64,000 nucleotides of DNA, taken from Bacteroides faecalis (GTDB lineage Bacteria; Bacteroidota; Bacteroidia; Bacteroidales; Bacteroidaceae). A program made the translations under genes and the position numbers. This document shows, in pieces, positions 1 through 8,448 of this stretch. How positions within the stretch are numbered: the first letter of the stretch is position 1; each line of letters begins with the position of its first letter. The stretch covers positions 62,001-126,000 of the forward strand of contig NZ_BHWB01000011.1 of assembly GCF_003865075.1 (NCBI RefSeq). Reading direction: 5' to 3'. The notes beneath the pieces were generated by a model. It saw only the letters and a program-made list of their open reading frames with translations, had not been told where the DNA came from and searched no databases.

Positions 1-2132
1 ATTACACAAAAGTATTGGAACAGGCGACATTGCAACCGGACATTAATGCTGGAATGGGTTTTCCGGAAGACGATGATGACGAAGAAGATATGTCTTCCCG
101 TTCAGGTAGCAGAAGTAATGCTGACGACCGCCAGCAACAGGCGCAAACTGCTTCTAAAAAGCCGTCTAATGATACACCTGTACTTGATAATTTCGGTACG
201 GATATGACTAAAGCGGCAGAAGAAGGTCGATTGGATCCTGTAGTTGGTAGAGAGAAAGAAATTGAACGTCTGGCACAAATATTAAGTCGCCGTAAGAAAA
301 ATAATCCGATTCTTATAGGAGAACCGGGTGTAGGAAAGTCTGCTATAGTCGAGGGACTAGCTTTAAGAATCATTCAGAAGAAAGTTTCCCGTATTCTGTT
401 TGATAAGCGAGTTGTGGCTCTTGATATGACTGCAGTAGTAGCAGGAACAAAGTATCGTGGACAATTTGAGGAACGGATTCGTTCCATTCTCAATGAATTA
501 CAGAGAAATCCGAATGTAATTTTGTTTATCGACGAAATACACACTATTGTAGGAGCAGGTTCTGCGGCAGGTTCCATGGATGCAGCTAATATGCTGAAAC
601 CGGCATTAGCACGGGGAGAAATACAATGTATTGGTGCTACTACTCTTGATGAGTATCGTAAGAATATTGAAAAAGATGGTGCTTTAGAACGTCGTTTCCA
701 AAAAGTTATGGTAGAGCCAACTACGGCTGAAGAGACTCTTCAGATTCTACGTAATATTAAGGATAAATATGAAGATCATCACAATGTGTATTATACAGAA
801 GAAGCCTTAGAGGCTTGTGTCAAGCTGACTGATCGTTATATTACAGACCGTAATTTCCCTGATAAGGCCATTGATGCTCTGGATGAAGCGGGTTCACGTG
901 TACATCTTACCAATGTAAATGTTCCGAAAGAGATTGAAGATCAGGAAAAACTAATTGAAGAAGCTAAAAACAAGAAAAATGATGCTGTAAAATCACAGAA
1001 CTTTGAACTTGCTGCTAGTTTTCGGGATAAGGAAAAAGAGCTTTCTCTTCAGTTGGATGTGATGAAAAAGGAATGGGAAGCTAGCCTGAAAGAGAATAGA
1101 CAAACGGTTGATGCAGAGGAAATTGCAAACGTTATTTCAATGATGTCCGGTATTCCTGTACAGCGAATGGCTCAGGCTGAAGGGATTAAGTTGGCGGGAA
1201 TGAAAGAAAATTTGCAGTCGAAGGTTATTGCACAAGATACAGCTATTGAGAAATTGGCTAAAGCTATTTTAAGAAGTCGTGTAGGACTGAAAGACCCTAA
1301 TAAACCCATCGGAACTTTCATGTTTCTGGGACCAACAGGTGTTGGTAAGACACATCTTGCGAAAGAATTGGCTAAATATATGTTCGGTTCTTCTGATGCA
1401 CTGATTCGCATTGATATGAGTGAATATATGGAAAAATTTACTGTATCACGCTTGGTTGGAGCTCCTCCGGGATATGTCGGATATGAAGAAGGTGGACAAT
1501 TGACGGAAAAAGTACGTCGTAAACCTTATTCTATCATATTGCTTGATGAGATAGAAAAAGCACATTCAGATGTGTTTAATATCCTGTTGCAGGTAATGGA
1601 TGAAGGACGTTTGACTGACAGCTATGGCAGAATGGTAGACTTTAAGAATACAGTCATTATTATGACTTCTAACATTGGAACACGTCAGTTAAAAGAGTTC
1701 GGAAGAGGTGTTGGCTTTGCAACACAAAGCCGTTTGGACGATCGAGAATTCTCGCGAAGTGTAATTCAAAAAGCTTTAAACAAATCATTCGCACCCGAAT
1801 TTTTGAATCGTATCGATGAAATCATTATTTTTGATCAGCTTTCTTTGGAAGCGATTACAAAGATTATTGAAATTGAACTGAAGGGTCTCTATAATCGGAT
1901 TGAATCAATTGGTTATAAACTAATTATCGAAGATAAGGCAAAAGAGTTTATAGCTAGTAAAGGATATGATATACAATATGGGGCTCGTCCGTTGAAACGT
2001 GCAATTCAAACTTATCTGGAGGATGGATTATCTGAACTGATTATCTCTTCTGCACTAAAAGAGGGAGATACAATTCTAGTTTCTCTTAATAGTGAAAAGG
2101 GTGAATTAGAAATGAAGTCTATTACTTGCTAA
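1..2132 (+). CDS. clpC: ATP-dependent Clp protease ATPase subunit ClpC, 5' end missing
   Basis: Cytoplasmic AAA+ unfoldase that feeds proteins into the ClpP protease. The frame is open to the window edge, so the gene begins upstream and most of the Clp N-terminal repeat domain is missing; an apparent TTG start near position 15 is only an in-frame codon. The visible part begins with an acidic, Asp/Glu- and Ser-rich linker. It then has the first AAA+ module with Walker A GEPGVGKS and Walker B LFIDEIH, a middle domain with a UVR-like helix pair (around NFELAASFRDKEKEL), and the second module with GPTGVGKT and ILLDEIE. It ends in a ClpB-D2-type C-terminal domain. The UVR middle segment separates ClpC from ClpA and ClpB. 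A strong terminator follows, so it is the last gene of its transcript. Confidence 0.95.
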   Translation, partial: YTKVLEQATLQPDINAGMGFPEDDDDEEDMSSRSGSRSNADDRQQQAQTASKKPSNDTPVLDNFGTDMTKAAEEGRLDPVVGREKEIERLAQILSRRKKNNPILIGEPGVGKSAIVEGLALRIIQKKVSRILFDKRVVALDMTAVVAGTKYRGQFEERIRSILNELQRNPNVILFIDEIHTIVGAGSAAGSMDAANMLKPALARGEIQCIGATTLDEYRKNIEKDGALERRFQKVMVEPTTAEETLQILRNIKDKYEDHHNVYYTEEALEACVKLTDRYITDRNFPDKAIDALDEAGSRVHLTNVNVPKEIEDQEKLIEEAKNKKNDAVKSQNFELAASFRDKEKELSLQLDVMKKEWEASLKENRQTVDAEEIANVISMMSGIPVQRMAQAEGIKLAGMKENLQSKVIAQDTAIEKLAKAILRSRVGLKDPNKPIGTFMFLGPTGVGKTHLAKELAKYMFGSSDALIRIDMSEYMEKFTVSRLVGAPPGYVGYEEGGQLTEKVRRKPYSIILLDEIEKAHSDVFNILLQVMDEGRLTDSYGRMVDFKNTVIIMTSNIGTRQLKEFGRGVGFATQSRLDDREFSRSVIQKALNKSFAPEFLNRIDEIIIFDQLSLEAITKIIEIELKGLYNRIESIGYKLIIEDKAKEFIASKGYDIQYGARPLKRAIQTYLEDGLSELIISSALKEGDTILVSLNSEKGELEMKSITC

Positions 2133-2173
2133 TGTAGTATTTCTAGGAAAGACTAATTTTCAATATGTCAGAA

Positions 2174-2204
2174 TGTCAGACTTTAGGGTCTGGCATTTTT
2201 TTTG
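2174..2204 (+). terminator. Rho-independent terminator after clpC
   Basis: An 8-bp stem (TGTCAGAC / GTCTGGCA, one G-U pair) with a 6-nt loop is followed directly by eight T. It lies 40 nt after the clpC stop codon. Confidence 0.85.
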
Positions 2205-2266
2205 TTTTTCTCTGAATAAACATTCATAAGTTTTAATTAATAGATAAACTAAAAATATACATCATT

Positions 2267-4312
2267 ATGCAAAAAGGTAATATTGGGGTTACAACAGAGA
2301 ACATCTTCCCTATCATCAAAAAGTTTTTGTACAGCGATCATGAAATCTTTCTTCGTGAATTAGTCTCTAATGCAGTAGATGCTACCCAAAAGTTGAATAC
2401 ACTTGCTTCTATTGGTGAATACCAAGGCGAATTAGGTGATTTGACCATTCATGTTGAATTGGGAAAAGATACCATTACTATATCTGACCATGGTATTGGT
2501 TTGACAGCCGAAGAAATTGAAAAATATATCAACCAGATTGCTTTCTCTGGTGCTAATGACTTCCTGGAGAAATATAAGAATGATGCAAACGCTATTATTG
2601 GCCACTTTGGACTAGGTTTTTATTCAGCGTTTATGGTTGCTAAGAAAGTAGAAATCATTACTAAATCATATCGGGATGGTGCACAGGCTATAAAATGGAC
2701 TTGTGATGGAAGCCCTGAGTTTACAATCGAAGAAGTAGACAAGGAGAGTCGTGGTTCGGACATCATTTTGTATATTGATGATGATTGTAAGGAATTCCTT
2801 GAAGAGGCACGAATTGATGGTCTTTTAAAGAAATATTGCAGCTTCCTTCCTGTACCTATTGCTTTTGGTAAAAAGAAAGAGTGGAAAGATGGAAAGCAGG
2901 TAGAAACTTTAGAAGATAATATCATTAATGATACAACTCCTTTGTGGACTCTTAAACCTAGTGAATTGTCTGATGAGGACTATAAATCATTCTACCGTAA
3001 GTTATATCCGATGTCTGATGAACCTCTCTTCTGGATACACTTAAATGTAGATTACCCGTTCCATCTGACTGGTATTCTCTATTTCCCAAAAGTAAAGAGC
3101 AATATTGAACTAAATAAAAATAAGATTCAGTTATATTGCAATCAGGTTTATGTAACAGATTCAGTAGAGGGTATTGTACCAGACTTTTTGACTTTATTGC
3201 ATGGAGTTATAGATTCTCCGGATATTCCACTAAATGTTTCCCGTTCTTATTTGCAAAGCGATTCGAATGTGAAGAAGATTTCGACTTATATTACAAAGAA
3301 GGTTTCCGACCGTTTGCAATCTATCTTTAAAAATGATCGTAAGCAGTTTGAAGAGAAGTGGAATGATTTGAAAATATTTATCAACTACGGTATGCTAACT
3401 CAGGAAGATTTTTATGAGAAAGCACAAAAATTCGCCCTTTTCACCGATACAGATAACAAACATTATACATTTGAAGAATATCAAGTTCTTATTAAAGATA
3501 ATCAGACAGATAAAGACGGAAATCTAATTTATTTGTATGCTAATAATAAGGATGAGCAATATAGCTATATAGAAGCAGCTATCAATAAAGGCTATAATGT
3601 TCTGCTTATGGACGGCCAACTGGATGTAGCAATGATAAGTATGCTTGAACAGAAGTTTGAGAAATCACGTTTTACGCGTGTAGATGGTGATGTAATTGAT
3701 AACCTTATAATCAAGGAAGATAAAAAAGGTGATGTATTGGAAGCATCTAAACAAGATGCCCTTACTACTGCTTTCAAGAGTCAATTGCCGAAAATGGATA
3801 AAGTTGAATTCAATGTTATGACACAAGCATTGGGTGAGAATGCGGCTCCGGTTATGATTACTCAAAGTGAATATATGCGTCGTATGAAAGAAATGGCAAA
3901 TATCCAAGCTGGAATGAGCTTTTATGGAGAAATGCCGGATATGTTCAATCTGATTCTTAATTCAGATCATAAGTTGGTAAAAGAGGTACTTAGCGAAGAA
4001 GAGGCAGCATGTCAGGCTGAGGTAACTCCTTTGCAGACAGAAATGGATAATGTCAATAAACATCGTAATGAGTTGAAAGATAAGCAGAAAGGAAAGAAGG
4101 ATGAAGATATTCCTACTGCTGAAAAGGATGAGTTGAATGACTTAGATAAGCAATGGGATGATCTGAAGAGTAAAAAAGAAGCTATATTTGCAACGTATGC
4201 CAGCAATAATAAAGTGATCCGTCAGCTTATTGATCTAGCTTTATTACAGAATAATATGCTGAAAGGTGAAGCACTGAATAACTTCGTAAAACGTAGTATT
4301 GAGCTGATTTAA
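2267..4312 (+). CDS. htpG: Molecular chaperone HtpG (Hsp90)
   Basis: Bacterial Hsp90, a dimeric ATP-driven cytoplasmic chaperone. The N-terminal GHKL ATPase domain is intact: ELVSNAVDA carries the catalytic Glu and Mg-binding Asn, DHGIGLT the adenine-binding Asp, and GHFGLGFYSAF forms the lid. Middle and C-terminal dimerisation domains follow. At 681 residues it is longer than the roughly 624-residue E. coli protein. The extra length includes a charged, Lys/Glu/Asp-rich stretch near residues 580-630 that looks helical. The gene stands alone between two terminators. The ATG at 2267 sits about 130 nt after the clpC stop and starts at the conserved N-terminus, so the start is well supported. Confidence 0.97.
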   Translation: MQKGNIGVTTENIFPIIKKFLYSDHEIFLRELVSNAVDATQKLNTLASIGEYQGELGDLTIHVELGKDTITISDHGIGLTAEEIEKYINQIAFSGANDFLEKYKNDANAIIGHFGLGFYSAFMVAKKVEIITKSYRDGAQAIKWTCDGSPEFTIEEVDKESRGSDIILYIDDDCKEFLEEARIDGLLKKYCSFLPVPIAFGKKKEWKDGKQVETLEDNIINDTTPLWTLKPSELSDEDYKSFYRKLYPMSDEPLFWIHLNVDYPFHLTGILYFPKVKSNIELNKNKIQLYCNQVYVTDSVEGIVPDFLTLLHGVIDSPDIPLNVSRSYLQSDSNVKKISTYITKKVSDRLQSIFKNDRKQFEEKWNDLKIFINYGMLTQEDFYEKAQKFALFTDTDNKHYTFEEYQVLIKDNQTDKDGNLIYLYANNKDEQYSYIEAAINKGYNVLLMDGQLDVAMISMLEQKFEKSRFTRVDGDVIDNLIIKEDKKGDVLEASKQDALTTAFKSQLPKMDKVEFNVMTQALGENAAPVMITQSEYMRRMKEMANIQAGMSFYGEMPDMFNLILNSDHKLVKEVLSEEEAACQAEVTPLQTEMDNVNKHRNELKDKQKGKKDEDIPTAEKDELNDLDKQWDDLKSKKEAIFATYASNNKVIRQLIDLALLQNNMLKGEALNNFVKRSIELI

Positions 4313-4347
4313 TATTACCCTTTTATTCATAAACATAAACTCAAAGA

Positions 4348-4387
4348 AGAGCATTCAGCGTAAAATACGTTGTAGTGCTCTTTTTTC
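4348..4387 (+). terminator. Rho-independent terminator after htpG
   Basis: An imperfect long hairpin, with GAGCATT pairing to the later AGTGCTC and an inner AGCGTA/TACGTT stem, is followed by six T. It lies about 35 nt after the htpG stop. Confidence 0.8.
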
Positions 4388-4434
4388 ATTTTAAGAAACG
4401 AATAAAAAATATCGATTTATTGGAAAGTATTGTA

Positions 4435-4442
4435 TATATTTG
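4435..4442 (+). promoter_or_regulatory. -7 element (TATATTTG) for the patatin gene
   Basis: Exact match to the Bacteroidetes -7 consensus TAnnTTTG, 41 nt before the ATG at 4484. A start of transcription near 4450 would leave the upstream in-frame ATG at 4451 with no leader, which argues for translation from 4484. No good -33 box is seen. Confidence 0.55.
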
Positions 4443-4483
4443 AAGACTTAATGAAAACAGATTTCAATTGTTTAATCCGGGTT

Positions 4484-6790
4484 ATGAGAAAATTTCTTTT
4501 AGTGTTCATTACTTTATGGGTATTCATACCGACTATTTATGCCCAGAAAGTGGGACTTGTATTAAGTGGTGGTGGTGCTAAAGGATTGACGCACATAGGT
4601 ATTATTCGTGCCCTAGAAGATAACAATATTCCAATTGATTATATCACAGGTACATCTATGGGAGCCATCATTGGTTCTCTTTATGCGATGGGATATTCTC
4701 CGGATGATATGGTCGACTTGCTCAAATCGGAAGATTTTAAACGTTGGTATTCTGGACAGATAGAAGAGAAATATGTCTATCACTTCAAGAAAAATCTTCC
4801 TACCCCTGAATTTTTTAATATTCGTTTTTCATTTAAAGATTCATTAAAAAACTTGAAATCTCAGTTTTTGCCTACTAGTGTAGTTAATCCAATACAGATG
4901 AATCTTGTTTTTGTAGATTTATTTGCACGTGCTACTGCTGCTTGTGAAGGAGACTTTGACAAGTTATTTGTTCCTTTCCGTTGTGTTGCCTCGGATGTAT
5001 ACAATAAGAAACAATTAGTAATGCGGGAAGGTGATCTGGGAGATGCTGTCCGGGCTTCTATGAGTTTTCCTTTTATGTTTAAGCCTATAGAGATAGACAA
5101 TGTGCTGGCTTATGATGGAGGAATCTATAATAATTTCCCAACCGATGTCATGAGAGACGATTTTCATCCTGATATTGTTATTGGAAGTGTTGTATCCACT
5201 AATCCTACCAAACCTAAGGAAAATGATCTTATGAGTCAGATTGAAAATATGGTTATGCAGAAAACAGACTATTCTATACCTGATTCTATGGGAATTCTAA
5301 TGAATTTTAATTATGACAATGTTAGCTTGATGGACTTTCAGCGTATAGATGAATTACATGATATAGGCTATAATCGGACAATCAGTATGATGGATTCCAT
5401 CAAAAGCCGTATCCATCGAAGAGTTAATAAAGACAATATACGTTTGCGCAGAATGGTATATCGTAGCAATTTTCCGGAACTCCGATTCAAGAACATCATT
5501 ATTGATGGAGCTAATGCACAACAACAAGTTTATATAAAGAAAGAGTTTCATCGTTCAGATGATAAGGAATTTACCTATGAAGATCTGAAACAAGGCTATT
5601 TTCGACTCTTATCAGACAATATGATTTCTGAAATTATTCCTCATGCCGTCTATAATCCTAGTGATGATACCTATGATTTGCATTTAAAGGTAAAGGCGGA
5701 GAATAGTTTTGCTGTTAGATTAGGTGGTAATATCTCAACTTCTAACTCTAATCAAATCTATCTTGGACTTGGTTATCAGGATTTGAATTATTATGCTAAA
5801 GAGTTTCTTTTAGATGGGCAATTGGGGAAAGTGTACAACAATGTACAGTTTATGGCAAAAATAAACTTTTCTACAGCCATTCCGACTTCATATCGTTTTA
5901 TTGCGTCTATTAGTACATTTGATTATTTTAAAAAGAACAAACTATTCTCTAAGGATGACAAACCTGCATTCAACCAAAAGGATGAGCGTTTCTTAAAGCT
6001 TCAGGTAGGGCTTCCATTCCTTTCCAGCAAGAGAGCTGAATTTGGATTTGGAATTGGGAAAATAGAAGATAAATACTTTCAGAAAAATGTCATAGATTTC
6101 GGGAAAGATAAATTTGATGAAAGTCGTTATGACTTATTAGGTGGTTCTATTAGTTTTAATGGAAGTACTTTAAATTCAAGACAATATGCTACAAGTGGAT
6201 ATAGTGAAGCTCTTATAGCGCAGATTTTCATAGGAAAAGAGCGTTTCTGTCCGGGTGAAGGAGCTACGAATGGAAATAAGAATGGTGACAAAGAGCATCA
6301 TTCATGGTTACAATTATCATACATGAAAGAGAAATACCACACAATGAGTGAACACTGGACATTAGGTTGGTATCTAAAAGCATTGTATGCTTCTAAAAAC
6401 TTCTCTGAGAATTATACTGCAACAATGATGCAAGCAGGTGAATTTTCACCTACATTGCATAGTAAATTAACCTATAATGAAGCATTCCGCGCTAATCAAT
6501 TTGTTGGAGTCGGTATTCGTCCCATTTATAGATTAAATCAAATATTTCATCTTAGAGGTGAATTTTATGGTTTTATGCCTATTTATCCAATTGAAAGAAA
6601 CTCTTTAAATAAAGCATATTATGGAAAAGCTTTTTCTAGATTTGAATATTTGGGAGAAATTTCAGTGGTTTGTCAATTACCCTTTGGGGACATCTCTGCA
6701 TATGTAAATCATTATAGTTCACCGAAAAGAGAGTGGAATGTCGGGTTAAGTATCGGCTGGCAACTGTTTAATTACCGATTCATCGAATAA
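4484..6790 (+). CDS. Patatin-like phospholipase fused to an outer-membrane beta-barrel
   Basis: Probable outer-membrane lipolytic enzyme of the PlpD/RssA-like class. Residues 1-20 form a signal peptide ending IYA before QKVG. The patatin domain follows immediately, with the glycine-rich oxyanion loop GGGAKG (29-34), nucleophile GTSMG (Ser58) and the dyad aspartate in DGG (Asp211). After about residue 340 comes a POTRA-like linker. The last 330 residues are rich in alternating aromatic strands and end in a Phe-containing strand, as expected for a BamA/Omp85-type barrel. Patatin plus barrel in one chain is a known type V-like (PlpD) architecture. ATG 4484 was chosen over 4451 because it gives a clean signal peptide and a normal leader after the -7 box. 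The native lipid substrate is unknown. Confidence 0.88.
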   Translation: MRKFLLVFITLWVFIPTIYAQKVGLVLSGGGAKGLTHIGIIRALEDNNIPIDYITGTSMGAIIGSLYAMGYSPDDMVDLLKSEDFKRWYSGQIEEKYVYHFKKNLPTPEFFNIRFSFKDSLKNLKSQFLPTSVVNPIQMNLVFVDLFARATAACEGDFDKLFVPFRCVASDVYNKKQLVMREGDLGDAVRASMSFPFMFKPIEIDNVLAYDGGIYNNFPTDVMRDDFHPDIVIGSVVSTNPTKPKENDLMSQIENMVMQKTDYSIPDSMGILMNFNYDNVSLMDFQRIDELHDIGYNRTISMMDSIKSRIHRRVNKDNIRLRRMVYRSNFPELRFKNIIIDGANAQQQVYIKKEFHRSDDKEFTYEDLKQGYFRLLSDNMISEIIPHAVYNPSDDTYDLHLKVKAENSFAVRLGGNISTSNSNQIYLGLGYQDLNYYAKEFLLDGQLGKVYNNVQFMAKINFSTAIPTSYRFIASISTFDYFKKNKLFSKDDKPAFNQKDERFLKLQVGLPFLSSKRAEFGFGIGKIEDKYFQKNVIDFGKDKFDESRYDLLGGSISFNGSTLNSRQYATSGYSEALIAQIFIGKERFCPGEGATNGNKNGDKEHHSWLQLSYMKEKYHTMSEHWTLGWYLKALYASKNFSENYTATMMQAGEFSPTLHSKLTYNEAFRANQFVGVGIRPIYRLNQIFHLRGEFYGFMPIYPIERNSLNKAYYGKAFSRFEYLGEISVVCQLPFGDISAYVNHYSSPKREWNVGLSIGWQLFNYRFIE

Positions 6791-6816
6791 TTTTATCAAA
6801 AAAAGTGTGTGAAACA

Positions 6817-6847
6817 CTTGCTAGTTCGGGAAAAGTACGTATCTTTG
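6817..6847 (+). promoter_or_regulatory. Promoter of the tRNA-Arg cluster
   Basis: A CTTG -33-like box at 6817-6820 and TATCTTTG (-7) at 6840-6847 are separated by 19 nt, the usual Bacteroides spacing. The first tRNA starts 22 nt downstream. Confidence 0.7.
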
Positions 6848-6868
6848 CACCCGTTAAAACGAAACAAC

Positions 6869-6942
6869 GGTCGCGTAGCTCAACTGAATAGAGTAGCTGA
6901 CTACGGATCAGCCGGTTACAGGTTTGAATCCTGTCGCGATCA
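6869..6942 (+). tRNA. tRNA-Arg (ACG), copy 1
   Basis: A 74-nt cloverleaf. The acceptor stem GGTCGCG pairs with CGCGATC (one G-U), the D stem is GCTC/GAGT, and the anticodon stem GCTGA/TCAGC encloses loop CTACGGA with anticodon ACG. The T arm carries GGTTTGAATCC (usual TTC read as TTG-A). The discriminator is A and CCA is not encoded. Confidence 0.95.
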
Positions 6943-6961
6943 CTTTTCGGGTTAGCAGAAT

Positions 6962-7035
6962 GGCCGCGTAGCTCAACTGAATAGAGTAGCTGACTACGGA
7001 TCAGCCGGTTACAGGTTTGAATCCTGTCGCGGTCA
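6962..7035 (+). tRNA. tRNA-Arg (ACG), copy 2
   Basis: Same as copy 1 except in the acceptor stem: GGCCGCG pairs with CGCGGTC, so the third base pair is C-G instead of U-A. Both sides changed together, which keeps the stem and argues that the copy is functional. Confidence 0.95.
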
Positions 7036-7055
7036 CTCTTTATGTTATAATTAAT

Positions 7056-7129
7056 GGTCGCGTAGCTCAACTGAATAGAGTAGCTGACTACGGATCAGCC
7101 GGTTACAGGTTTGAATCCTGTCGCGATCA
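7056..7129 (+). tRNA. tRNA-Arg (ACG), copy 3
   Basis: Identical to copy 1 over the 74 nt. The three copies are separated by only about 20 nt and share the promoter at 6817-6847 and the terminator at 7147-7171, so they form one transcript. Confidence 0.95.
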
Positions 7130-7146
7130 CAGAGACTGTCTCAATA

Positions 7147-7171
7147 AAAAAGAGATCGTCTCTTTTGTTTT
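7147..7171 (+). terminator. Rho-independent terminator after the tRNA cluster
   Basis: An 8-bp stem AAAAGAGA / TCTCTTTT with a 3-nt loop, T-rich on the 3' side, starts 18 nt after the third tRNA. Confidence 0.7.
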
Positions 7172-7179
7172 ATATCCCC

Positions 7180-7420
7180 CTATATTGTCTGTGATGATAG
7201 ATTAAAACCGGCATGGCTAGATAACCTTTCTTTATATCAGGATATTCTTTAAATAGAATCTCCACCAGTATTCTTTGAGACCGAGTCCATAGCGTTTCCT
7301 TCTTGTAAAGAAAAACACTTCTTGCCAATAACTATTCCTGGTGTTTCCATTAGCAAAAACGGGTGAATGATACATTTTTCCACAGGCCTTTTTGCATAAA
7401 TGATCTGCGTGAATTCTTCA
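7180..7420 (-). pseudogene. Decayed protein-coding fragment, family not recognised
   Basis: The roughly 330-nt gap between the tRNA terminator and dapA has protein-like reading on the minus strand. One open stretch (about 7410-7232) reads through YHSPVFANGNTRNSYW and KRYGLGLKEYWWRFYLK, then stops. Shifting by one base at that point continues sensibly as KEYPDIKKGYLAMPVL. A 5' neighbour frame also looks coding (ARWGEALDEEF and MDSVSK). This pattern fits a frameshifted remnant of an aromatic-rich protein on the same strand as dapA. No family is recognised and no start is clear. Chance coding appearance is possible. Confidence 0.35.
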
Positions 7421-7496
7421 TCTAAAGCCTCCCCCCAACGAGCTAAGTCTCCTATCCTTCAGATATATTCTGAATTGTCACATGACGAGCTTTTTA

Positions 7497-8390
7497 CTAA
7501 CATTTTATATTCAGTTCATTCAAAACTTTCCGTATAGCTTCAAAGGTAGTAATTCGTGTTGGAACTAGGGGAAGTCGAAGTTTATTCTCAATCATTCCCA
7601 TTGCATTTAGCATTGATTTCACACCTGCCGGATTACCGTCTACAAACAAAAGATTGAATAGCTCTGTAAATCTATGATGTATAGTCAGTGCATTTGCAAA
7701 ATCTCCATGAAGTGCCAAACGTGTCATGCGGCTAAATTCACGTGGAAAAGCATTGCCTATCACCGAAATTACTCCAACAGCTCCTAATGTAATCAGAGGG
7801 AAAGTTATACCATCATCTCCAGAAATTACATCAAAGTTATCCGGTTTATTTTTAATGATATCATCCATTTGAGTGATATTACCAGAAGCCTCTTTGATGG
7901 CAATTACGTTATTAAAGTCACGAGCAATACGCAAAGTCGTTTCAGCAGTCATGTTTACTCCAGTGCGTCCGGGTACATTATATAGTACAATCGGTAATTC
8001 TGTAGCTTCAGCTATTGCTTTATAATGCTGGTAAATACCTTCTTGAGAAGGTTTATTATAATATGGGACAACAGACAATATGGCATCTACCCCCGTAAAA
8101 TCATCATTTTTTAATGTTTCTACTACAGCACGGGTATTATTTCCACCTACGCCTAGTAAAATAGGGATTCTTCCATTCACGCGGTCTATCACCATTTTTT
8201 TTACGGTTTTCTTCTCCTCTTCAGTAAGTGTAGGTGTTTCAGCAGTGGTACCCAGCACGCACAAGAAATCCGCATTATTTTGCAATAGATAGTCTACTAA
8301 ACGCATCAAAGCATCATAATCAACGCTCTCATCCTCTTTGAAAGGAGTAATCAGTGCTACCCCCATTCCTTTCAATTTTGTCTGTATCAT
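7497..8390 (-). CDS. dapA: 4-hydroxy-tetrahydrodipicolinate synthase
   Basis: Condenses pyruvate with aspartate semialdehyde in the first committed step to lysine and meso-diaminopimelate for peptidoglycan; cytoplasmic TIM-barrel aldolase. Counting from the chosen ATG, the GTTAE substrate loop is at 48-52, the Tyr of LYNVPGRTG is at about 137, and the Schiff-base Lys is in AIKEASG (Lys166). The protein has 297 residues, the usual length. A longer reading from TTG at 8426 is rejected because that codon overlaps a TACTTTTG promoter element at 8424-8431. The gene lies downstream of ligA on the same strand, so it may be read from its own promoter and also by read-through. Confidence 0.95.
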   Translation of the reverse strand: MIQTKLKGMGVALITPFKEDESVDYDALMRLVDYLLQNNADFLCVLGTTAETPTLTEEEKKTVKKMVIDRVNGRIPILLGVGGNNTRAVVETLKNDDFTGVDAILSVVPYYNKPSQEGIYQHYKAIAEATELPIVLYNVPGRTGVNMTAETTLRIARDFNNVIAIKEASGNITQMDDIIKNKPDNFDVISGDDGITFPLITLGAVGVISVIGNAFPREFSRMTRLALHGDFANALTIHHRFTELFNLLFVDGNPAGVKSMLNAMGMIENKLRLPLVPTRITTFEAIRKVLNELNIKC

Positions 8391-8423
8391 GGTTTTAATT
8401 ATAATCTCTAATAATTTCAGGCA

Positions 8424-8431
8424 CAAAAGTA
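8424..8431 (-). promoter_or_regulatory. -7 element (TACTTTTG) for dapA
   Basis: Exact TAnnTTTG match on the minus strand, 33 nt before the dapA ATG and inside the ligA-dapA gap. Confidence 0.6.
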
Positions 8432-8448
8432 CGAATATTTTTCATATC

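Noticed and set aside
6780..7070. Minus-strand 96-codon frame across the tRNA genes
   Set aside because: It is a repeated antisense reading of the tRNA copies.
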